DNA of 64,000 nucleotides from Amyelois transitella (lineage: Eukaryota > Arthropoda > Insecta > Lepidoptera > Pyralidae): positions 7,257,001 through 7,321,000 of the forward strand of contig NC_083507.1 of the NCBI RefSeq assembly GCF_032362555.1, read 5' to 3'. Numbering within the stretch: the first letter of the stretch is position 1; each line of letters opens with the position of its first letter. Shown here piece by piece: positions 31,246 through 43,056 of this stretch. The notes below the pieces were generated by a model. It searched no databases. It was not told the origin of the DNA and worked only from the letters and a program-made list of their open reading frames with translations. A program made the position numbers and the translations under genes.

Positions 31246-32451
31246 TTAGCTTATTATGTTAGAAAATAAAACAGCGAAACTAATCATAATTAACACATGG
31301 CACCACACTATGGATCTGGTAAGCGTAGCAGATGATGTTCTAAATTGGCACTCAGGGTTAACAATTACACAAGTGTCTCTTATCTGAGCGGGGTGGTCAG
31401 GCTGGTCGGCGAAGAGCCCGTCTATACCAGCTGCTAGGTATGCTCTTATTTCTCCTTCATAGTCACCGATCGCATCAGGAGACGTATCTTTACTTCTAAA
31501 CTCTAAGGGAAGATATGAATTCTCTGCGCGGAATGTATATGGATGCACCTTTAATCCGGCGGCATGGGCATTACTCACAAAGTTTGTAACCGTTCCAAGA
31601 TTTCCGGCGGCCGTACGAGGGATAATGTATGACTTATCCGGGCCCACGGCGTAGGCATACGTAGCAACTTCTCTCAATCCCTCTGCAGTGGCCATGTTAC
31701 CGTAAGTCAATCCAGTCCCTGATTCCGCCTGGTCAAATGGTTGGCTAGACAAATCTCCGTATAATTGCAGTAGACGAAGGTCCGTTATATTCTTTAGTTC
31801 CTTTAAATTGTTTACTTCAAACGACTGTATGTAAATGGGATCTTCTTGTGTTTTGTAACCATTGCTATGCAATATATCTACTAAAGGTTGTTCCATTGCC
31901 AGTCCCAGGCGTTGGAAATGAGTTCCGTGCTTAATTTCTGGATAAATACCTACTTCTCGGCAGTAAATACCCTGCATACTTTTAGCCAGGTCTATAATTT
32001 CTTGCATCGTTGGAACTTCAAAACTTCCGTCCATTCTGGCATTTCCGGGTCGTATGTTGGGTATGCGCTCTATAGCTCGCAAAGTTTTAATTTCTGCTAA
32101 CGTGAAGTCTTCTGTGAACCATCCGCTGACTTGGGTGCCGTCTACTGATTGAGTACGATATCGAGACGCGTACTCCGGTCGATTGGCGACATCTGTGGTT
32201 AGTCCAAGCTCGTTGTCATGCCTTGCTATGATGTGTCCATCACTGGTCATCACGACGTCAGGTTCGATATAGTCTGCACCCATGCTGACTGCCAGTGAGT
32301 ATGCACCGATGGTGTGCTCGGGCACATATCCACTAGCACCACGGTGGGCGATTACTAACGGGCTGCAAATATCCGCTGTTGAGGTCCTTGGGCTTATATA
32401 GGCCGAGGCAATACCGGCACAAAAGGTAAAGACCAAAATACGTGAAAGCAT
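31246..32451 (-). CDS. GlpQ-type glycerophosphodiester phosphodiesterase, paralogue 2
   Basis: Same enzyme class as the neighbour, 401 aa from ATG 32449-32451. This start gives a clean signal peptide (RILVFTFCAGIASA). A longer in-frame read-through to 32514 is unlikely because a TTTTTTTCAG acceptor lies at 32474, between the two ATGs. Motifs AHRGASGYVPEHT (His36), GADYIEPDVV, RHDNELG, YPEIKHG and IDGLFADQPDHP are intact and align block by block with paralogue 1. It differs by a C-terminal extension ending in a hydrophobic stretch (VLIMISFAVLF) after a Ser-rich segment, compatible with a GPI-anchor signal or a C-terminal membrane anchor. The coding region has no intron, but a 5'-UTR intron is likely. 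Confidence 0.92.
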   Translation of the reverse strand: MLSRILVFTFCAGIASAYISPRTSTADICSPLVIAHRGASGYVPEHTIGAYSLAVSMGADYIEPDVVMTSDGHIIARHDNELGLTTDVANRPEYASRYRTQSVDGTQVSGWFTEDFTLAEIKTLRAIERIPNIRPGNARMDGSFEVPTMQEIIDLAKSMQGIYCREVGIYPEIKHGTHFQRLGLAMEQPLVDILHSNGYKTQEDPIYIQSFEVNNLKELKNITDLRLLQLYGDLSSQPFDQAESGTGLTYGNMATAEGLREVATYAYAVGPDKSYIIPRTAAGNLGTVTNFVSNAHAAGLKVHPYTFRAENSYLPLEFRSKDTSPDAIGDYEGEIRAYLAAGIDGLFADQPDHPAQIRDTCVIVNPECQFRTSSATLTRSIVWCHVLIMISFAVLFSNIIS

Positions 32452-32473
32452 TTTTTCCGTAATTGATTCGAAC

Positions 32474-32796
32474 CTGAAAAAAATAACAAAACGGAAATAT
32501 TCTAACATGGCCAAAGAAAATTTTAAACGTATTTACTTAATTGTATTATGATAGCGAGAAAAGCGAACTAAATAGTATTGATTTTACCTACCTATTCTAA
32601 AAAAAAAGGGTGATAGTATCTTTAAATCACGTACTACAGCAGTACTTCTGCTGCTAAACGTGAACACACCTCTTTCTAAGTGACAACTAATATTCATAAA
32701 ACTGATATTATCTTCGATAATAAAACAATAAATAGAGATTAAGGACGTTTATAGTATAAGTATCTACAAAAATGAAATAAAAAGTTTAATACTTAC
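32474..32796 (-). other. Predicted 5'-UTR intron of GDPD paralogue 2
   Basis: A minus-strand donor T|GTAAGTAT at 32796 and the acceptor TTTTTTTCAG|G ending at 32474 bound a 323-bp intron between a non-coding first exon (from 32797 upstream) and the coding exon. The upstream limit of the first exon is not determined. Confidence 0.5.
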
Positions 32797-34694
32797 ATTA
32801 CGGAGCTACGATAATTTCAATTCCGGGCACCCTTAAATTTGTTAATACCTAATCAAGAAACAGTCAATTTATTTATTCGGATAAATTTTAAAATAATAAC
32901 TCGGCACTGGTGTCACGCAAGACCTATTTTGTATTGTCAAGACAACACTGAGGCGTCGAAGGACTGAGGCAGATAAAGACAATTTCCTCGTCGCACAGTT
33001 GCTGTGAGGAAAATCAATTATATAAACGAAACCTTCTCGCGAATAACATATTTTTTACTGTAACGTATTAAATGTGTCGTGACAAGAATGCGACCAATAC
33101 TTGAAAAGACAAGGTAAAAGTAAGTACTTGAGATTTCGCAATCCGATCTCCTCAGATTGAGTCCACTATCAATGTCATAGCTAGAATTGATTATATTGAT
33201 AGTACTTAAATATATTATGTGATCACTTGAAGTTTGTTAAGGAGCAGGTAGCTACAGCTATATTGATCGGTTTAGTTCAACACTTGTATAAATAGAATAC
33301 ATGACAATAGGTAAGTATGTCACTTTTAGGATACCTGCACAACTAGGTACCTATTCTAGACACAAAATAAAATGACTGCGACTGCTGCAATGGTCTTATC
33401 AAAATAAAATGCTAATCCAAATTCATTTTTTTTTTCATTATACCTAATAGGAAACACTTCATAACACTTAATAAATGTCATATCTTTTGGTTTTACAACA
33501 TTGGTTGAGGTCAAATAAATTACTTAATACTACGCGTCAATGCAGAAGAAGCGGTAACAAACTGCACTGCAGCATTTTGTTCAACAACGTCAATTTCACA
33601 ACTATCCAAACATAGAGCAGAAATACGGACGAGAGAAAACACATTGTTCAGATTACAATGAGATTTTAATAAAAAAAACTATATTTTTTATGGATTGGCA
33701 ATTTTAAATAGATAGATAAATCAATTTTGAAAATTCTTAAGCCTCAAAGACTTTTCTTTTCTGGTGTACTTTTTATCTATGAAAATTATCATTTAATACT
33801 GTAATGGAACTACAAAATGTGTGTTTTTTATCATGTTTCGGTTGTCGGTCGTTGGTCGCTGCCCACCTTATTGATAGGAAGAATCAGACGGGTTTGACCC
33901 CAGTATGTGATATTATATATCTTGTTATTATCACGTACTCCATAAGGTTGCAAAATATTGATAGCTCTCCAAAATTGTTAATTTAATGAAGTAAAATTGC
34001 AAGTTCTTTAAAAACTTGAGATTTCAATTACGCCGTGAATATTCTTACTCGCAGTGCTAATGCTGTCAAGGTGTTTTAAGATTAAAAAAATCTGTCTTTC
34101 TTTCTTTTCTATATTATGAATAATATTACTTCTTTCTTTTCTATAAAAAAACTTAGACTACCATGCAGAGGATTCATTTTTGTTATACAAAAATTGTGTG
34201 CCATTCGTCATCTGAATGAAGTGTTTGCAAATATTTTGTTATCACATCATACTTATTCTTAGCATGATCTATATCAATATCTTCTTGTTCCAAATGACAG
34301 CGAAGTTGCATGCATACTTTGATTAGACTAACATTTGAATCAAGTTTTGACCTACATATATATGTATGAATATGATTATTTAAAGAGGTCTTGTTGTTTT
34401 GCATTTATTAATGCAAAACAACTATTTAAAATAGAATATTATCTTAGAACAGGTTACCTAAAAGAAGTAAAGGTAAAGTGAGTAAGTAACTGTTTCTTAG
34501 AGGTAATCAAAGCCATCATTACTTTCAGTTTAGACTTCGCTCTACATAAAAATGCAATTCAGCAAGTTGCATGTCGCTACAAAACTTACCAGATACGAGT
34601 ACTACACTGATATATAATTATATAAGTATAATTATCGGTTAATATAAAATGTCATTGTAAACCTTTGATTGTAATTGTTGGTAGGAGATTTTGA

Positions 34695-34885
34695 GCTTAT
34701 CCGTAGCAATTTCAAGACTTGTGTTACTAATTCAATGATACTTACTTAGTAAACTTATTGCTAGCAATATAAATAAATACAGATATCCAAGGCCCTATTT
34801 AATCTGAATGAGATCATTCTCTTTCTTGACCGGGCCAGGGATCGAACCCTGAATACCTAATAACTATACTTTACACTGCATTGCC
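34695..34885 (-). repeat. tRNA-derived SINE, degenerate copy
   Basis: It keeps the order seen in better copies: 'aagacttgtgttac', 'atacagatatccaaggc', then an altered head with 'gggccagggatcgaaccctgaa'. Many substitutions and the loss of the A box mark it as old. Confidence 0.55.
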
Positions 34886-36319
34886 CTAGTATCGATGATT
34901 TCCCTCTCGAAAACTCTTTGGCGCGTAATTTACTTATCTTCTGTTCATAGTTCCCCAGCCACTAGTTTATTTAATTACAGCGAATTCAATATGTATTTAT
35001 GGTTAAGCGCCGCGCCGGTTCACATTATTGCCAAATAAAAGCTTTTATTAAAAACAAACGCATCCCTCGAGGTGCAGCGTTACCCCTTGTGTTGACACAA
35101 AGATTTACTTCGTAGGGCTGCCTTAGTGTGACAAACTTTTTAGATTCATTTATTTGATTTTTCTTTCCTATTTTTTTTCTGAAATGATGTGATACGTGAG
35201 ACACAAGCTTGAAACGAGTCAACATAATTGCTGGTGAAGTAAAATAAAATACTTTTAAAAATAAAACATTATTTTAATATAAACAGGCAAACACTACTTT
35301 AATAATAATCAGTAGGTATGTTTACAAAATAAATTTAAATCTTCTCTTATCAGACAAGGATGTGAGTGAAATTTCAAAATACAGTGTGTGTTTCATGGCT
35401 CAAACGTGACTTTACAATGTAGGAAGTGTGACATATGTATGTTCATACACTTACTTCATAGTAAGACATACCTATTAAATTTCTTATCAAAATAATGTTT
35501 ATGATTACCATGTCTAGATAAGCACGATAGGAGCAAACAACAAATTATTTGCTGATTGTGTCATATCTCTCTTTTTTCATTCAGATCGACGAAGCCGAAA
35601 AATCTTTGCATTAATTAATACTTAGTTTACACCAATGTGCGAACCCTGAATCCGTGCCGGTCCGTGCGGAGTATCCCTTGCTAAATCCGTTTGTTTTTTC
35701 TTGTCCCTCCGCCTTCCGTCAGTAATCCCACTAGATCGAATTAATAAAGTTTGTCGTTAATCATTATTGTAAGCCGCGAATACGAAATTAGACACTGATT
35801 ACATCGCGGGGTCGAAAATTCGACTTTATTGCACGATTTACTGCGGAATAAAAAGTTTATTATTTTTAAAGGGATTTCAGGATTACGACCTGTTTATAAA
35901 TTTAAAGCTTGTTATTTCCATGTCGGTTTTATTACATTGTTTGTTTCATTAATATCTGAGTTCAACTAGTATTTTCTAAATTCAAACGTTCTTAGTAGAA
36001 AGTACTGCCACTACCTACTGAGTTCACAACTTGGTTTACCCATAATTCTTAAATCAAAATTGTACTCATCCTCATTAGATTAAAAATTAGCATCCTCCCG
36101 AGGATTCGTTAGCGAGTACTTAATTTGTAGTAACCTTGATAATTATTGTAATTATTTGAATTCGTAATTATCAAAAACCCTCAAGAACATTTTGCGTGTA
36201 AACGTGCACAAATATGTAAGTATTTTTCATACGACACACCCTTAGGGTATATTGTATAATAATTTTGTTATTTTTAAATAACAGAGTTATGAAATTAATT
36301 ATTTTAATTATATATATAA

Positions 36320-36485
36320 CTAGCGAACCGCCCCGGCTTCGCATTATACATAAAAACCTTCCTCTTGAATTACTCTACCTGTTACAAAAAACCGTATCAA
36401 AATCCGTTGCGTAAATTTAAAGATTTAAGCATACAGACAAACAGACTAAAATAGCGACGCGAAGTTTTCCATTATGTAAACTTAC
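36320..36485. repeat. Interspersed repeat of a widespread moth type
   Basis: It starts 'aactagcgaaccgccccggc' and continues through 'cctcttgaattactctacct', 'atcaaaatccgttgcgta' and 'taagcatacagacaaacaga'. From memory this block order recurs in introns of many Lepidoptera. No coding potential; class uncertain. Confidence 0.5.
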
Positions 36486-37339
36486 TGTCGCAAATAAAAA
36501 AATCAGAAGAAAAAAAAAAGCAAATGAATGACTGTTAACGAAATAAAAATACATGTGTAAAATAGGTGTATAAATTTGAATTTGGAATTCTTAACCAAAG
36601 AGGAGAAATAACCAAAAAAAAAAGAAAACATACATAATGATCACAATCACAAATTACTTAGATATTTATCTAATAGTAAGGAGTAGCTTGTCTAATCATT
36701 ATAATTCATATCCTCATTCCTGAAAACTATTAAGTATCAACTAGGTACTACTTAAATCAGTTCATTAATTTTTCTGTAGATAAAGATCAAAGTGCGATAA
36801 ATGTGCCTTTTGTTCTCCCATTTTATATACATATATCTGTTATCTTGTATGTTTTATGGTCCAAGGAAATATATACATTACATACTCAAAAGACAATTAC
36901 AAAATTACTACCTTTTGCACATGGTTCCCCCACGTGAAAAACCCTTCTCTGTACTTGTGTATACAATATCATGAAAATCGTTTTAGGGGTTTTGTCATAA
37001 AAACGACAAACAATCATACTCTCAGATTATAAAATTAGTATGAACGAAAAAAGTTTGAATTAGACGATGTCATCGTGATCCATTCCCGTGTCTACTACTC
37101 GTAGCATGGGTAGCGCCTCGTAGCCCCTCGTAGCAAAACCGTAAATTTTTTCTCAATTATGTCAAAAGTTATGTTATTTAGGTATCGCACCTGATTCTTG
37201 TAGTTGCTTGGAGAGATAGAGGATTTAAATTATTACCATCAGTAAAAGGTATTAATTTATTCATATACCTATTTATATATCATAACATAGCACGTACGTT
37301 TGATTAACAATTTAATAGAAAAATATTATACCCATTCAT

Positions 37340-37480
37340 TAGTGCCGTGTAGTTCCCGGCACCAATAGAAAAACGAAAAGGACCATTTCCTCTCTTTCTC
37401 AGTGATGTCGTAAAAGGCGACTAAGACTGTTGGCTCTGTCTACCCCCCAAGGGATAAAGACTTGATTATATGCATGTGGT
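37340..37480 (-). repeat. Interspersed repeat family A, inverted copy
   Basis: It carries 'gtagttcccggcaccaatag', 'gatgtcgtaaaaggcgacta' and 'gttggctctgtctacccc', the reverse complement of the family A ends. The middle is deleted. Confidence 0.7.
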
Positions 37481-40400
37481 ATGTATGTACCCATTAAAAT
37501 TCATAGTTGAATAGAGGCAGATACCGCCATATAAATTAAATTATTTACCTACCCGTGAGTTAGCTAATGTAGGGGCAGGTATAGAAAGCGATTGAATATT
37601 CTTATTTATTTGGCGTCAGTTCAGATATAAATTACTGAAACAGAAGTGATATGGCTAAGTGGTTAATAAGTAGGTTTGGCGATCCCGGGCGGGGCAGAAC
37701 CGCCCACAAGTATTCATTTGTTTTACACGAACAAAAAATCCACTATTTTCGGACAAAGTTGAGTCATAAAGGTATTTGGTTTAGTTAAAAAAAAGGCATC
37801 CAAATATTTGTGTGTTATTATTCTGTCATTGAGACAATGAGCTAAAATTAGGAAATTGAACGATAATAGAGTAACAGGTACTTAAATACTTATTGTAATG
37901 AATAAAAACATGATAGGTTTAAGAGTAACACGTCTTGTTATTATCTGAGTACCTAGAATATTTATTTTTTTAAATAATGTTAAGTATTTCAAGGCTGGCT
38001 TATTTTAATATAACAGTTCTATCGGACCGTAGCAGTTATTTGTTACAACAATTTAAAAGAACTTATTTACGCAGTTGTGTTCGAACCAGTATCTTGTGTT
38101 ACTTGTTAAGTACATCGCAAAAATAGCCATCTGATAAAATTATATTTCAATTTCTTATCACCTCATTTCACAATATCAAGAATGTCAGGCCTAGAGTCAC
38201 GACCCCCGACCTTATTAAATCGTCTGATTATATCGGTCATCATCCGAGTACCCAAGTTTGAAATGTTGAATCGATTGAACAATCGAGCTGTATCGGACAA
38301 TCGACAATCTCCGATCAACACGAGCCACAACAACGGCTATTGACGAAATCCTATAAACAGAAAAAAGAAATGAAAATTATAGGGTCAAATTTCGTTACTC
38401 ATAGTGAATTTATTAAAAAATAGTGACACTTTCTCTTAGGCCGTGCAAGTTTCAATATATAGTATTTAATACCTAAGAACGTATGTAAATACAAAGAAAG
38501 TTATTAAACTTTACAGTATTTTTACAAACTTGTAAACGAACTGTTTCTAGGATATAAAATAGGTACTAGATACATGATTTTCTCAAATTTCATGTCGTCC
38601 ATTAGGTATGTAATTCTAAAACCTTTTATAAACGAAATGATGGTTTCGAATGAAACCCTTGAACCAAGATATTTTCCCTATCAATGAGCAACGAAAGCGC
38701 ACCTTAATACTCGTCGAGATGCGAGAGCGTATCGAACATAGCAATGGACTAAATTAAAATTACATGTAATACTATTATAGGCGTGAATTATTAATTTGAT
38801 CGCCATTGTCCTGCGGCACATGAAAGGAGATACTATTGTCGACCACTAATAGTAATGAGCCGTCTGTTTGTACATGGAGAGGCTAATTCCCTATTGTAAG
38901 TAATTGAAATTTGATGTCAGGTTGATGCCGCTTGTGTTTTTGTTAAATGATTTGCATGAAGTTTCTAATTTATAAGTATTGTGAGTTCATCTTGCCTTGT
39001 GGTTTTTACAGAGTACACTCCATCTACTCTTAATGGACATCGTAACAATTGATAAAATTTGAAAAGCACAAAGAAATACTATGATATGTTTGGTTAGAGA
39101 CAGGACCCAATCGTAGAAACTGTCCCAAATGCTCAACATGTTTTATGCAATGAAAAGCAGCCTCGAGCTTTCAACCTATGCTGTGAGTGCAAACTAGAAT
39201 GAAATATATTATAGTTTAACTTACCTTTCTTGACTCTGTAAAACCAAAAAGATAATATTTAAGCAAACAATAACAGATGAGCTGATGTAAAAAGTTTACT
39301 CTTTTCTTTAAAACTAATTCCCTTAGCTAATTTTAAAAGCATTTTGCTCAATATGTTAACAAACTAAGAATCTCATAAAAACGTCATAAAACCGAAGTCC
39401 TCCCAAAACACTTCATTATCCGTGACAATCGACTATCAATCACTCGATGCCTGCAAAACAATAATCACATTATCATTCTCCCATAATAACAAATGTAGTC
39501 CCGAAATGCATAAAGAACCGCTTTCTGGCATTTTTTATCAAAATAAATAATTTTTGAGGTATATCGTCGCAGAATCGAACAATGTAAACTTATGAGCGAA
39601 CGTATTATTTATTGAAAACAAGAAAAAAAGCGAATGCGAAACGGCTTGACATATTGTTAAGGGCTCTTATAAAATTATTTGCTATCACGCCATCCGACCT
39701 GTTCAAAGAACCAATCTTTCACATGAGTATGACTCGTGCAGCATTTAAAAAGTTATTTTAGTACTTTGATACAGCATTGGATTTATTTCAATTATTTCCG
39801 ATGAATTCTGAACAGAATTTGTGCGGTGCGCATATGTAGGTAATATTTTTTTATAATATCTAACTTATTTGTATATTATGTGAAATGGCCAGGGATATGT
39901 AAGTGAATCAAAATGATTTTGAGTTACTTAAATTAGTTAATTTTACTAGTTGCTAACTAATTTAAGTAATAACTGCCAACAAGTTACAAGTAAAATAAAA
40001 AAATTCAGTTTAAAGGCAAAAATGGATTTTTAAAACAAATTAAGGAATGAATATGTTTGTGCCTCACACGTACGATCACAATTCTGTCTTAGGGCAATAA
40101 TAATTGTAGTTACAGCCTTCTCCTGATAATAATTTAAAGCCTGTTTCACGCGCGCTATTAATAATGCTTTGAATGAATTTTTTGAATTCCCAAATGTCAT
40201 CCAGCTTATTAACCGTCCTCATTTTTTGTTTTAGTTTTATTTGTTTTGGACTCAGCGTTTTGGTTTTGGCGCGGTCATTCCGACCTTTCGTTTTTTGTCT
40301 CGCATCATGCAATCTCAAAGATGAAATATTGTTTAGAGTTAATTAGTTATCCACTGATAAAGACTTTTCTATGAATCTTGTCAATTTAAACGACTGTTCT

Positions 40401-40751
40401 TTAATGTAAACTTTATTGCTTTGGTCCAAAAGCATGGTAAATTTATAGAGTTTTTAGACATTTAATCCAGAGAGTTATTATTATTATGTGATACTCAGAT
40501 AATTATAATCACAAAATGAAAATAATAAGCTTAAGGGTTATTACCAGAAAATCTGCAACATTGTTATTATCTTAAATTTCTTGACAATTTAAAAATATAA
40601 TATACTTAGCTACTTAAGTATAAAGTGGAGTGAAGCCCAAGGCAACAGCTTACTTTAAATTATACGACGAAAATACTGGAATTATAAAAGTTTCTAATCG
40701 TATTATACTAAATACCTACTATGTTAATTTTGCTATAATAACAATAAACAA

Positions 40752-40992
40752 AATAAAATAAATATATACGAGACAAATTACACTGATTGAGTTAGCCTCG
40801 AAGTAAGTTCGAGACTTGTGTTACGAGATACTAACTCAACGATACTATATTTTATAATAATACTTATATAGGTAAACATTTAAGACTCAGGCCAATCAGA
40901 AAAAGTTATTTTCTCATCATGCCCTGGCCGGGATTCGAACCCGGGACCTTCGATGTCACAAACAAGCGTACTACCATTGCGCCACAGAGGCC
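40752..40992 (-). repeat. tRNA-derived SINE, full-length copy 2
   Basis: On the minus strand it has a head with A box (TGGCGCAATGG type) and B box (GGTTCGAATCC), then the shared body, and an AT-rich tail at 40752-40770. It is closely similar to the plus-strand copy at 55708-55950. Confidence 0.8.
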
Positions 40993-42154
40993 GTATAACA
41001 ATCACCTTAATAACGTGGTTAACGCATTATACATATGTAATATCTTAGGCATTTACATAAAATAAGCGTCGGTAACTAATTAATATCTCATTGCCGTACG
41101 TAAGTGGTAATAAAATTAAGCGACTGCCGCGACGTATTAACCTATCTAGATTTCTAATTAAATATGCTGATTGAAACTATAATTTAAATGCCTGAGTATA
41201 AACGATTCATCACAACCTTTGTACGTCAAATATCATCTGCAAAAAGATGCTACTAAATGAATAAATTTAGATTCCATTGCCCGTGATCGATAGACTCGTA
41301 GATCGGATCTATAGATCATATCGACTTCGAAAATGGAATGCGTGAGTAAGACAAAATATAATTAATGATCGTCCTTCGAAATTCGAATCGGTCCCGTGCA
41401 GACACGTTGGCGTCGTCGCAATAAACAAAAGCGAAATGTTTTGTTTCGGTTTTAATTTTTTTTTTTACATGTAAAACGTTAGGATGCGTACGATTAATCA
41501 TTCGTGGGTGTATTGTTGCATCTGTCGCGGTGTAGCTCTCGACTGCAATCCATTGTAGATGCTCTATTTGTGCTGCAAAAAAAATCCTATTCAACACCTG
41601 TGAATTCATATAACGGTTGTATAGAACTCAACTAAATATAAAATAGATTAGGACTATTTTATTCGAAAGTTAATAATTCCACACAAAGCGTGTTTGACAA
41701 CAACAAAAAATATTTTGTGTCATTTTCATCACGTTTTTCGAAAGTTTTAAATGGAAACTAATTTGGGTAAGTATGTTTATAAACACTGACTTGTTTATTA
41801 CCCACCTACATGACTTCCTAAAATTATAACTGTAAATTTTTGTTAACTTTTAAAATCTGAGTACGATCCATATTCTTCCAGTATTGAGATACCTAAGGCT
41901 AAAGATTTTCTACCTAATGCTTCTTTTTTCTTGAAAAATACAATTTAAAATGTATTTCTTACCATGGGAAGTAAGCAAAATGAATGAACAAGTGTCTTCC
42001 TGCATTAGTAATTTATGACATGTATTTTCCAATAAAACGACGTATCAAGATTGTTTACCTTTATTTTAGAAGATACCACAACATGTCCCTTTCTATAATG
42101 CCAATAAAAATTTAATAAGTACATACAAATAACACATTTACATTCCTTCCTTGT

Positions 42155-42425
42155 CACAGCCTACAGTCTCGAAAATAATAAAGGCTACGCTCAGCTAATG
42201 ATAGAATTTGGAAAGAAAAATTAAAGTTTATTAGCCTTTCCCTTGATTGACTTGACAACAAAGGCGTGAGGCACGTGAGGCGAAACAACTATAGTATAGC
42301 ATACGTTATGTTTTTTCTTCATTACCAGACCAGAATGGATGCTTGGCTATTCCTTTAATCGCCTTCCGTGTGAAAGAGATTCAGTGATCCTATTCTAAAG
42401 TACTGGGAACCACACGGCACAAAAT
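42155..42425 (+). repeat. Interspersed repeat family A, diverged
   Basis: Partial matches include 'ctacgctcagctaatgatag', 'ttagcctttcccttgattg' and the end 'tactgggaaccacacggca'. It is interrupted by unrelated sequence around 42240-42360. Confidence 0.5.
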
Positions 42426-42578
42426 AATGAAACGTTCAAATCTTACAATTAAATTAAGTATGTATGTTCTTGTTTTTGTACAGACTCGCCATTCAATGTC
42501 CAAAATTGCAAATGATCGTTTAACTTTTGACAAAATGATTCTTTATTGGCGATCATGTTAGGTGAGTAATGTCTGGAG

Positions 42579-43056
42579 TAGGGTTGCAACGATATATCGA
42601 ATATCCGATATTATTATCGCAACTATCGACAACTACATCAAAATTTCAATAATCTCGATTTAGTAGAAACTATAAATATCATTTGGAGAAAATATTGTAT
42701 ATAAGCATATTAAATGGGTGACCCTCGCGCGAGCAGCTTTCTCGCTTATTACTATTGCAAAACAACCGTACTTGCGGTAGGTAGGTACATTAGGTACTTA
42801 CCTAGTGCGAACTAAAAACAAATTTTCGCAAGGAGTCAAAACTAAAATTTAAATTTTGACTCCTTGCGCTTGCCAAGGGGTCTAAATTTAAATAATATTT
42901 TTTTAGTTTGTAGTTTAGGTATTTTACTTTAATTTCTTATAAGCATATAAATATCTGTAAGTATTTAAAATAGGGAATCTTAGCACCGATCGCTTACCTA
43001 CTGATATTTTATCAATTCCATAAAATTATCGATATTACAACCACCGTGCATCCTTA
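42579..43056. mobile_element. Short hAT-type MITE
   Basis: 478 bp flanked by the 8-bp direct repeat GTCTGGAG (42571-42578 and 43057-43064), which fits nTnnnnAn. The ends are related but imperfect inverted repeats, TAGGGTTGCAACGATAT and, inverted, TAAGGATGCACGGTGG, rich in ATCGATA motifs. No ORF. It contains a perfect 15-bp-stem hairpin at 42827-42868. Its ends differ from those of the autonomous element at 20567, so it belongs to another family. Confidence 0.75.
42827..42868. repeat. Perfect hairpin inside the MITE
   Basis: Arm CGCAAGGAGTCAAAA at 42827-42841 and its exact complement at 42854-42868, with a 12-nt AT-rich spacer that itself contains AAATTT. Confidence 0.8.

Noticed and set aside
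32452-32514. Longer N-terminus for GDPD paralogue 2
   Set aside because: A splice acceptor lies between the two ATGs, and the shorter start gives a proper signal peptide.
34183-34404. 73-codon minus-strand ORF
   Set aside because: No family resemblance and no promoter or splice context.
40076-40318. 80-codon minus-strand ORF rich in Lys/Arg
   Set aside because: No recognised domain, no clear splice partners and no repeat support; likely chance in AT-rich DNA.
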